Notes under the pieces: generated by a model
Database searches by the model: none
Seen by the model: only the letters and a program-made list of their open reading frames with translations
Told to the model about the DNA's origin: nothing
Part shown: positions 15,139 through 19,410 of the stretch, in pieces
How positions within the stretch are numbered: the stretch's first letter is position 1
How the letters are laid out: the number at the start of each line of letters is the position of its first letter
NCBI GenBank assembly: GCA_934277655.1
Contig: CAKQVC010000010.1
Location: 1-19,410 of the forward strand
DNA from: an uncultured Clostridia bacterium
GTDB lineage: Bacteria > Bacillota > Clostridia > Peptostreptococcales > Anaerovoracaceae
Length of the DNA stretch: 19,410 bases
Direction of reading: 5' to 3'
Position numbers and translations under genes: made by a program

Positions 15139-15945
15139 GTGAAAACAGCATTATCAATCGCTGGCAGTGACTGCAGCGGAGGCGCCGGTATTCAGGCTGA
15201 TCTGAAAACGATGACACTGAATGGTGTGTTTGCCATGTGTGCCATTACCGCACTGACAGCGCAGAACACAACCGGCGTAAGAGACATTTTTGAAACAACA
15301 CCTGAATTCCTGAAAGAACAGCTGGATGCAGTCTTTGAGGACATCTATCCAGATGCAGTTAAGATTGGCATGGTATCTTCCACGGCAATCGTTAATGCCA
15401 TCGCAGAAAGACTGCATCACTATGGCGCAAAGAACATCGTCGTGGATCCGGTCATGGTCGCAACCAGCGGTTCATCCCTGATCAAGACAGACGCAATTGA
15501 AGCGTTAATTGAAAAGTTGCTGCCGATCTCAACGGTAGTGACACCGAATATTCCAGAAGGAGAAATCCTTTCTTCCATGAAAATTGAGAGCAAAGAGGAT
15601 ATGGAAACTGCAGCAAAAAAAATCGGAGACGACTATCACTGCGCCGTACTGCTCAAAGGCGGACATTCTCTTTGTGATGCAGATGATCTGCTCTACGACC
15701 ACGGTCAGTTGATCTGGTTCCATGGGGAAAGAATCGATAACCCGAACACCCATGGCACCGGTTGCACCCTGTCCAGTGCGATTGCAGCAAACCTCGCTAA
15801 GGGATTCACTTTAGCGGAATCAGTAAAACGTTCCAAAGCCTATATTTCCGGTGCATTGGCAGCCCAGCTGAACCTGGGACAAGGTTCCGGTCCAATGAAT
15901 CACGCTTTTGATTTACAGGGCGAGTTTGCAAAGGAGGCAGAATAA
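15139..15945 (+). CDS. thiD: Bifunctional HMP kinase / HMP-phosphate kinase
   Basis: A 268-residue ThiD of the ribokinase superfamily that phosphorylates hydroxymethylpyrimidine twice to HMP pyrophosphate for ThiE. The start SIAGSDCSGGAGIQADLKT (6-24) is diagnostic. DPVMVATSG and LLKGGHS follow, and the catalytic Cys209 is in HGTGCTLSSAIAA. The start is GTG 15139, seven bases after AAAGGAG. It ends one base before the cytX start, which suggests coupling of HMP kinase and transporter. Confidence 0.96.
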   Translation: MKTALSIAGSDCSGGAGIQADLKTMTLNGVFAMCAITALTAQNTTGVRDIFETTPEFLKEQLDAVFEDIYPDAVKIGMVSSTAIVNAIAERLHHYGAKNIVVDPVMVATSGSSLIKTDAIEALIEKLLPISTVVTPNIPEGEILSSMKIESKEDMETAAKKIGDDYHCAVLLKGGHSLCDADDLLYDHGQLIWFHGERIDNPNTHGTGCTLSSAIAANLAKGFTLAESVKRSKAYISGALAAQLNLGQGSGPMNHAFDLQGEFAKEAE

Positions 15946-15946
15946 G

Positions 15947-17119
15947 ATGAATGAAAAACGCACTTCTAATTTTGAGAATGGTCTGATCTGGTTCGGCGCA
16001 GGCGTATCCATTGCCGAAATTCTGACCGGTACATATTTTGCACCACTTGGTTTCAGCAAAGCGGTCTGGGCAATCCTTATCGGTCATATCATTGGCTGCA
16101 GCATGATGTTTGCAGCAGGTTTGATCGGCGGCAAGGCACGCAGAAGCTCTATGGAAACCGTAAAAATGAGCTTCGGTATCCGCGGCAGTCTGCTGTTTTC
16201 GGTATTGAATATCGTGCAGCTGGTTGGCTGGACGGCGATTATGATTTATGACGGTGCATTGGCGGCCGGCGGTGCATGGAACATCGGACACTGGGTATGG
16301 TGTTTAATCATTGGCGTGCTGATCATCGTATGGATTCTCATCGGGATTGAAAATCTGGGCAAGCTGAACACGGTCGCTATGGCAGCACTGTTTATTCTGA
16401 CAGTCATTTTAGGATTTGTGATCTTTGGAAAAGGTTCGATGCAGGTAGTAGACTCTTCGGATGCGATGAGCTTTGGTGCAGCAGTAGAGCTTTCTGTGGC
16501 AATGCCGCTTTCCTGGCTGCCGTTGATCAGCGATTATACCAGAGAAGCGAAGAAGCCGTTGCAGGCAACCCTGACCAGTGTATTGACTTACGGCGTTGTC
16601 AGCTGCTTTATGTACATTATCGGTATGGGTGCGGCAATCTTTACAGGAGAGTCAGATATCGCCCAGATCATGGTAAAAGCCGGACTTGGCATTGCAGCAC
16701 TTTTGATTATTGTATTTTCCACCGTTACAACGACCTTCCTGGATGCATATTCGGCTGGCGTATCCAGTGAATCCATCGTCGACGGGCTGAACGGCAAATG
16801 GGTTGCAGTGGCAGCTGCAGTGATTGGTACGGCAGGCGCCATCCTGTTCCCGATGGATGATATCACAGACTTCCTGTATTACATTGGATCGGTATTCGCA
16901 CCGATGATCGCCATTCAGATTGCAGACTTTTTCATCTTGAAGCAGGATCACAGCAAGAGCATGGTATCCGTAAAGAATCTGGTTATCTGGCTGATCGGTT
17001 TCATCCTGTACCGCATGCTGATGAATGTGGACTTTGTGCTGGGCAATACTCTGCCAGATATGGCAATTACTATTGTCATCTGTCTGATTGCCGGCACACT
17101 GACAAAGAAGAGGGTGTAG
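15947..17119 (+). CDS. cytX: Putative hydroxymethylpyrimidine transporter CytX
   Basis: A 390-residue NCS1-family permease with about 12 hydrophobic segments. The N-terminus WFGAGVSIAEILTGTYFAPL (16-35) and the following GHIIGC region are characteristic of CytX, a TPP-riboswitch-associated transporter predicted to import HMP. The start ATG 15947 has AAGGAGG at 15931-15937; the longer frame from 15908 overlaps thiD and is not needed. It is the last gene of the thiamine operon, followed by a strong terminator. The substrate is inferred from operon context; a cytosine or purine substrate is the less likely alternative. Confidence 0.9.
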   Translation: MNEKRTSNFENGLIWFGAGVSIAEILTGTYFAPLGFSKAVWAILIGHIIGCSMMFAAGLIGGKARRSSMETVKMSFGIRGSLLFSVLNIVQLVGWTAIMIYDGALAAGGAWNIGHWVWCLIIGVLIIVWILIGIENLGKLNTVAMAALFILTVILGFVIFGKGSMQVVDSSDAMSFGAAVELSVAMPLSWLPLISDYTREAKKPLQATLTSVLTYGVVSCFMYIIGMGAAIFTGESDIAQIMVKAGLGIAALLIIVFSTVTTTFLDAYSAGVSSESIVDGLNGKWVAVAAAVIGTAGAILFPMDDITDFLYYIGSVFAPMIAIQIADFFILKQDHSKSMVSVKNLVIWLIGFILYRMLMNVDFVLGNTLPDMAITIVICLIAGTLTKKRV

Positions 17120-17146
17120 AGAGCCTAAAATACAAAAGCGATAAAA

Positions 17147-17194
17147 AAGAAGGCATATTACAGTCAATGAAGAGACGGATGCCTTCTTATTTTT
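17147..17194 (+). terminator. Intrinsic terminator of the thiamine operon
   Basis: AAGAAGGCAT at 17147-17156 pairs perfectly with ATGCCTTCTT at 17179-17188, followed by ATTTTT. It ends transcription after cytX. Confidence 0.9.
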
Positions 17195-17204
17195 GTGCAT
17201 AAAA

Positions 17205-17284
17205 CAACATGTTTTCAGCTGCTGAACGTGGCGCAGCACAAGAAAAGCGTGAGATTGCGAAGGTAGTGAAGGCAAAACATGTTG
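17205..17284. repeat. 11-bp perfect inverted repeat
   Basis: CAACATGTTTT at 17205-17215 is matched exactly by AAAACATGTTG at 17274-17284, 58 bases apart. It brackets the first half of a small relic ORF and may mark the ends of an inserted or deleted element. Confidence 0.55.
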
Positions 17285-17355
17285 ACAATGATATGATTTC
17301 AGAGGTCACATCGTATACTATTGTCACCCATATTGCCCGCATGAACGGCAGTTAA
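17209..17355 (+). pseudogene. 48-codon ORF resembling the C-terminal tail of Rpn/PD-(D/E)XK family proteins
   Basis: ATG 17209 to TAA 17353-17355 encodes 48 residues. The stretch EKREIAKVVKAKHVDNDMIS resembles the end of recombination-promoting nuclease (Rpn-type) transposase-like proteins, which often finish with E-x-A-K-x-M-K-x-x-G-x-D-x-x-x-I-A-E-x-T-G-L. There is no ribosome site and a stop lies just upstream in frame, so it is more likely a relic than a gene. The family match rests on memory of the pattern only. Confidence 0.3.
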
Positions 17356-17425
17356 AGCGATTTGTAAGGGAGCACCCGGATGTCCGGGCTTGTCGTAGCA
17401 ATATGGCAAGCCCTTTACTTTTCTT
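17314..17425 (+). ncRNA. Possible small RNA with strong intrinsic terminator
   Basis: A terminator is clear: GGGCTTGTC (17386-17394) pairs with GGCAAGCCC (17405-17413), followed by TTTACTTTTCTT. No gene ends here. Upstream, CCCGGA (17375-17380) can pair with TCCGGG (17383-17388) and so competes with the terminator stem. CCATATTGC (17328-17336) is perfectly complementary to GCAATATGG (17398-17406) in the terminator loop. A -10-like TATACT lies at 17314-17319, but no good -35 is at the right distance (TTGACA at 17282 is 26 bases away). The terminator is supported; the RNA start is not. Confidence 0.4.
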
Positions 17426-17445
17426 GTGCATATGGGTAAAGTCCA

Positions 17446-17474
17446 TTGACAAGAGAAAAACTCTTGTGTAAAAT
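17446..17474 (+). promoter_or_regulatory. Near-consensus promoter of the small toxin gene
   Basis: TTGACA at 17446-17451 and TAAAAT at 17469-17474, 17-base spacer. Predicted start is about 17481. A palindrome ACAAGAG-N5-CTCTTGT (17449-17467) fills the region between the two hexamers. Confidence 0.85.
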
Positions 17475-17482
17475 AAAAAAAA

Positions 17483-17498
17483 GAGAACAAATGTTCTC
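17483..17498. promoter_or_regulatory. LexA/SOS-like operator
   Basis: GAGAACAAATGTTCTC is a perfect 7-2-7 palindrome containing GAAC-N4-GTTC, the core of Gram-positive LexA (Cheo-type) boxes. It covers the predicted transcription start, where bound LexA would block the promoter. Confidence 0.65.
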
Positions 17499-17500
17499 GA

Positions 17501-17575
17501 ATGGCAAAAAACGGTAACACGCTGAAAGGCTTTTACACCAAGGATTGTCGCTGGCGGCTCGGTCACTCCCAATGA
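17501..17575 (+). CDS. Possible 24-residue leader ORF of the toxin mRNA
   Basis: ATG 17501 to TGA 17573-17575 encodes MAKNGNTLKGFYTKDCRWRL and four more residues. It begins close to the predicted mRNA 5' end and stops inside the loop of the hairpin that hides the toxin ribosome site, so its translation could open that hairpin, as in mok-hok. There is no good Shine-Dalgarno sequence, and a 24-codon ORF can occur by chance. Confidence 0.25.
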   Translation: MAKNGNTLKGFYTKDCRWRLGHSQ

Positions 17576-17584
17576 AAGGGGGTG
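17564..17584 (+). promoter_or_regulatory. Hairpin hiding the toxin ribosome binding site
   Basis: CACTCCC (17564-17570) pairs with GGGGGTG (17578-17584), seven pairs including one U-G, with a seven-base loop. The 3' arm is the toxin Shine-Dalgarno sequence, seven bases before ATG 17591. Confidence 0.75.
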
Positions 17585-17590
17585 AGGCTG

Positions 17591-17674
17591 ATGTACATAA
17601 CTTTGTCTGACTTAATTCAGCTTGGTCTATTTACAGTAGCTGTTATCGCTCTTTGCAAAAAGAGTAAAAGATAA
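17591..17674 (+). CDS. Holin-like type I toxin peptide, 27 residues
   Basis: The peptide starts MYITLSDLIQLGLFTVAVIA and ends LCKKSKR. It has a short polar N-terminus, one hydrophobic membrane segment (about 8-22) and a basic C-terminus. This is the pattern of the putative holin-like toxin / TxpA-BsrG group of small Firmicute membrane toxins, whose members often begin MYVTxSDLIQ. The gene is below usual ORF length cut-offs. A strong AAGGGGG site lies just upstream but can be hidden by a hairpin. The surroundings supply a LexA-like operator, a convergent antisense promoter and flanking inverted repeats, all fitting a type I toxin-antitoxin locus. Toxicity is inferred, not shown. Confidence 0.75.
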   Translation: MYITLSDLIQLGLFTVAVIALCKKSKR

Positions 17675-17763
17675 ACGAAACCGCCAAACGAATCGTTTGA
17701 CGGCCTTTGCGAAAAAACTAATTTCGGACTGAGCCGCCATTCCACAAGCGACAATCCTTTGCT
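17673..17763 (-). ncRNA. Candidate antisense RNA antitoxin
   Basis: From the minus-strand promoter at 17770-17798 an RNA would start near 17763 and run leftward over the toxin mRNA 3' region. It would reach the hairpin at 17681-17703, which on this strand is followed by TTTCGTTT. Its length would be about 90 bases. Antisense overlap at the toxin 3' end is the arrangement of TxpA/RatA and BsrG/SR4. The promoter is good; termination exactly here is less certain. Confidence 0.5.
17681..17703. terminator. Hairpin after the toxin gene, possibly bidirectional terminator
   Basis: CCGCCAAACG (17681-17690) pairs with CGTTTGACGG (17694-17703), with one C-A mismatch and a three-base loop. The minus-strand exit has TTTCGTTT. 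The plus-strand exit (CCTTTGCG) is weaker, so termination of the toxin mRNA here may be partial. Confidence 0.6.
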
Positions 17764-17769
17764 AAATAG

Positions 17770-17798
17770 ATATTATCACATTATAGTTTATATGTCAA
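17770..17798 (-). promoter_or_regulatory. Convergent minus-strand promoter for the antisense RNA
   Basis: On the minus strand, TTGACA (17793-17798) and TAATAT (17770-17775) are separated by exactly 17 bases. It points back toward the toxin gene. A weaker plus-strand pair (TTGCTA 17759-17764, TATAGT 17782-17787, also 17 bases) overlaps it and could drive the next small ORF. Confidence 0.75.
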
Positions 17799-17810
17799 AT
17801 CAGGATGGAA

Positions 17811-17924
17811 ATGAAAATCAAGAGATTATTACTTACATCGACCATCGCGGCTGCCATGATGATTACATCAGCTATTCCGGCTATGGCAGAAACCAACGCT
17901 GCGGATGCATTCGCGGAAGTTTGA
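17811..17924 (+). CDS. 37-residue secreted peptide or truncated signal-peptide gene
   Basis: ATG 17811 to TGA 17922-17924. The product starts MKIKRLLLTSTIAAAMMITS and continues AIPAMAETNAADAFAEV. It is a textbook Sec signal peptide: a basic N-region, a hydrophobic core and an AMA cleavage site at residues 24-26. This would leave an 11-residue acidic peptide. The upstream GGATGG is a poor ribosome site with short spacing. No continuation was found in other frames. It may be the stump of a deleted secreted protein or a real short exported peptide; no family is recognised. Confidence 0.45.
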   Translation: MKIKRLLLTSTIAAAMMITSAIPAMAETNAADAFAEV

Positions 17925-18030
17925 CACCTCCGTCCTCAAAACTGAAATAATATAATAATCAAAGAAAATGAGATTATTTTTCTAACTTTCCCTTGACATC
18001 TATAAAAACATGACAAAGTGAAAAAAATGA
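17925..18030. other. AT-rich gap before the infC promoter
   Basis: About 105 bases, very AT-rich. AATAATC (17954-17960) pairs with GATTATT (17972-17978), followed by TTTC, a weak AT-only hairpin. A lone TTGACA at 17993-17998 has no good -10 at the right distance. No gene is seen. Confidence 0.4.
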
Positions 18031-18059
18031 TTGACAGATGTTTGCAAGTGGGGTATACT
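18031..18059 (+). promoter_or_regulatory. Sigma-A promoter of infC-rpmI-rplT
   Basis: TTGACA at 18031-18036 and TATACT at 18054-18059, 17-base spacer. Transcription is predicted to start near 18066, leaving a leader of about 140 bases. Confidence 0.9.
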
Positions 18060-18065
18060 ATATCA

Positions 18066-18192
18066 GTAACGAAGAAGAAGTGTCCGCTTCTCACCTGTGA
18101 GGCCTACGTCGTCGCCATAGGTTGATATGTTGAAATTTACATGCATAAGCGTGTACTGAATGCGGATTCTTTAGGAATCCGCTTTGTTTTTT
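18066..18192 (+). promoter_or_regulatory. infC leader, probable L20-type autoregulatory attenuator
   Basis: The leader contains an AGAAG/CTTCT hairpin (18076-18091), an ACCT/AGGT helix (18093-18096 with 18119-18122) and a final terminator. TCCGC at 18083-18087 can pair with GCGGA at 18162-18166, the left arm of the terminator, giving a plausible antiterminator. In Bacillus, L20 binds the infC leader and favours termination. That this RNA is an L20 leader is inferred from position and layout. Confidence 0.6.
18162..18192 (+). terminator. Attenuator terminator just upstream of infC
   Basis: GCGGATTC (18162-18169) pairs perfectly with GAATCCGC (18175-18182) with a five-base loop, then TTTGTTTTTT. 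The infC ribosome site begins at once after the T-run, so reading infC requires readthrough. Confidence 0.88.
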
Positions 18193-18206
18193 AGGAGGTG
18201 CCAACC

Positions 18207-18722
18207 ATTAGTAAAGGAAATCAGATTAACGAAGAAATTCGCGAAAAGGAAGTAAGGGTCATCGATACAGATGGAACAATGCTTGGTATTATGCCGACAG
18301 ATAAAGCATTGGATTTAGCAACTGAGAAAAAACTTGACCTGGTCAATATTTCTCCGAACGCAAAACCACCTGTCTGCAAGATCTTGGATTACGGAAAATA
18401 CCGCTATGAACTTCAGAAGCGTGAAAAAGAAGCCCGTAAAAAGCAAAAGACGACTCAGGTGAAAGAAATCCGATTAAGCACATTTATTGAGGATCATGAC
18501 ATCAAGGTCAAAGCAAACACAGCTTCCAAATTCCTGAAGGATGGAGATAAGGTTAAAGTAAGTTTGCGGTTCAGAGGCAGAGAAAAAGATTATACAGCAA
18601 GAGGCATGGAAGTTATGAAAACTTTTGCGGAAGTTGTTTCTGAAGTCGGCGTAATTGAAAAGAAACCGCTGTTTGAAGGAAGAAGTCTGACTATGGTGCT
18701 GGGACCTAAAACAGATAAATAA
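18207..18722 (+). CDS. infC: Translation initiation factor IF-3
   Basis: A 171-residue IF-3, which binds the 30S subunit, polices start-codon choice and prevents early joining of 50S. The N-terminal domain has INEEIREKEVRVID, the hinge is the Lys/Arg-rich stretch after LDYGKYRYELQKREKEARKK, and the C-terminal domain carries IEDHDIKVKANTASKFL and KVSLRFRGRE. The start is placed at ATT 18207: AGGAGGTG at 18193-18200 is correctly spaced for it, and the protein then begins (M)SKGNQINEE as in Bacillus (M)ISK. GTG 18198 would lie within the ribosome site itself. A rare ATT start is a hallmark of infC and lets IF-3 repress its own translation. Confidence 0.95.
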   Translation: MSKGNQINEEIREKEVRVIDTDGTMLGIMPTDKALDLATEKKLDLVNISPNAKPPVCKILDYGKYRYELQKREKEARKKQKTTQVKEIRLSTFIEDHDIKVKANTASKFLKDGDKVKVSLRFRGREKDYTARGMEVMKTFAEVVSEVGVIEKKPLFEGRSLTMVLGPKTDK

Positions 18723-18797
18723 CAGGTGCGCTTACCGGCAAATCAAGATAAATAAGTTACAAATTCTATCAGATTTATATAGGAGGAAAAAATCATC

Positions 18798-18998
18798 ATG
18801 GCAAAGAATAAGATGAAATCCCATAGAGGAGCATGTAAAAGACTGAAATTAACAGGATCCGGAAAGATTAAGAGAAACAAGGCATATAAGAGCCATATTC
18901 TTACTAAGAAGACAGCTAAGAGAAAAAGAGGATTAAGAAAATCCACAGTTTTAACCAGTGCTGACTTAAAGAGAATGCTTAGATCCATGGCAAAATAG
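18798..18998 (+). CDS. rpmI: 50S ribosomal protein L35 (bL35)
   Basis: A 66-residue, very basic L35 of standard length. The start [20 protein letters not shown] and the [17 protein letters not shown] core are typical. AGGAGG at 18781-18786 lies 11 bases before ATG 18798. It follows infC by 75 bases without a terminator and is co-transcribed with rplT. L35 binds 23S rRNA in the large subunit. Confidence 0.97.
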   Translation: MAKNKMKSHRGACKRLKLTGSGKIKRNKAYKSHILTKKTAKRKRGLRKSTVLTSADLKRMLRSMAK

Positions 18999-19026
18999 TT
19001 TGAAAGATAGTAGGAGGTAAGATAAA

Positions 19027-19383
19027 ATGGCAAGAGTAAAAAAAGGTGTAAATGCTCACAAGAGACATAAGAAAATATTAAAATTAGCAAAGGGCTTCTA
19101 TGGAACTAAGAGTAAGGTATTCAGAGCTGCAAACCCTGCAGTTATGAGATCCTTAAGATCTGCATATGTTGGCAGAAAGTTAAAGAAGAGACAGTATAGA
19201 CAGATGTGGATTGCAAGAATCAACGCTGCAGCAAGAATGAACGATATCAGCTACAGCAGATTAATGGATGGTTTGAAGAAGGCTGGCATTGAAATCAACA
19301 GAAAAATGCTTTCCGAAATGGCTATCTATGATGCACCAGCATTCGCAGCACTTTGCGAAACAGCTAAGAAGGCTTACAAATAG
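19027..19383 (+). CDS. rplT: 50S ribosomal protein L20 (bL20)
   Basis: A 118-residue L20 of standard length, an early 50S assembly protein and the presumed repressor of this operon through the leader upstream of infC. The start [20 protein letters not shown], the [15 protein letters not shown] segment and the RRQFRxLWIxRINAA-like motif (here [15 protein letters not shown]) are characteristic. AGGAGG at 19012-19017 precedes ATG 19027 by nine bases. The window ends 27 bases after its stop; no terminator is visible within it. Confidence 0.97.
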   Translation: MARVKKGVNAHKRHKKILKLAKGFYGTKSKVFRAANPAVMRSLRSAYVGRKLKKRQYRQMWIARINAAARMNDISYSRLMDGLKKAGIEINRKMLSEMAIYDAPAFAALCETAKKAYK

Positions 19384-19410
19384 TCTGAATCGTATAAAAG
19401 AATATAAAAG

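Larger units (their letters stand above)
17540..17759. repeat. Long inverted repeat flanking the toxin gene
   Basis: AAGGATTGTCGCT (17540-17552) is perfectly complementary to AGCGACAATCCTT (17747-17759). The adjacent GGCGGCTCGGTC (17553-17564) pairs with GACTGAGCCGCC (17727-17738) with one G-U pair. An eight-base bulge (17739-17746) separates the two blocks on the right side. The repeats enclose the toxin ORF. Confidence 0.85.

Noticed and set aside
17282..17319. TTGACA and TATACT as a promoter pair
   Set aside because: The spacer is 26 bases, too long for a sigma-A promoter.
17299..17572. Two overlapping minus-strand ORFs (73 and 82 codons) left of the toxin
   Set aside because: They run through the terminator hairpin, the promoter palindrome and the LexA-like box; no ribosome site and no recognised domain. 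A remnant of an older element cannot be fully excluded.
17977..18021. TTGACA at 17993-17998 as an extra infC promoter
   Set aside because: The -10 position 17 bases on reads AAGTGA; the promoter at 18031-18059 is far better.
1..19410. CRISPR arrays, tRNA or rRNA genes, prophage
   Set aside because: No regularly spaced repeats, no cloverleaf-like segments with T-loop signature, and no phage structural genes were seen.

Overview
The window looks like chromosome of an anaerobic, spore-forming Clostridia member, most likely a Lachnospiraceae-type gut Firmicute. This is inferred from gene content (yqfC-yqfD sporulation pair, pyruvate phosphate dikinase, class II homodimeric GlyRS, DUF4342 protein), strong AGGAGG ribosome sites, TTG and ATT starts, and the gene order yqfC-yqfD-phoH-ybeY-cdd-era-recO. 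Nearly everything is on the + strand and most of it is core metabolism or translation.

Layout. (1) 1-159: 3' end of an IS3-type OrfA relic. (2) 183-10652: a dense run of yqfC, yqfD, phoH, ybeY, cdd, era, recO, a DUF4342 protein, glyS, ppdK and a small membrane protein, closed by an intrinsic terminator near 10690-10743. (3) 10849-12407: purF with its own consensus promoter. (4) 12494-17194: a thiamine salvage operon with promoter, TPP riboswitch, riboswitch-linked terminator, thiM, thiE, a HAD phosphatase, thiD and cytX, then a strong terminator. CytX would import hydroxymethylpyrimidine, ThiM and ThiD phosphorylate the two precursors, and ThiE joins them to thiamine phosphate. The HAD enzyme is a candidate for a missing phosphatase step. 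An unusual folded segment lies between the HAD gene and thiD. (5) 17195-18030: about 0.8 kb without a conventional gene. (6) 18031-19383: infC-rpmI-rplT with a consensus promoter and a leader that ends in an attenuator-like terminator; infC starts with ATT.

The most interesting part is region 5. It holds a 27-residue membrane peptide of the holin-like toxin type (17591-17674). Its promoter is near consensus and has a LexA/SOS-like palindrome at the predicted start of transcription plus a second palindrome between -35 and -10. The leader can fold to hide the toxin ribosome site. A convergent consensus promoter on the opposite strand would produce an antisense RNA. The segments on either side of the toxin are long inverted repeats. 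Together these look like a DNA-damage-inducible type I toxin-antitoxin module. On its left is a possible small RNA with a strong terminator; on its right is an ORF that encodes little more than a signal peptide.

All assignments come from reading the sequence and from remembered family features; no database search was run.
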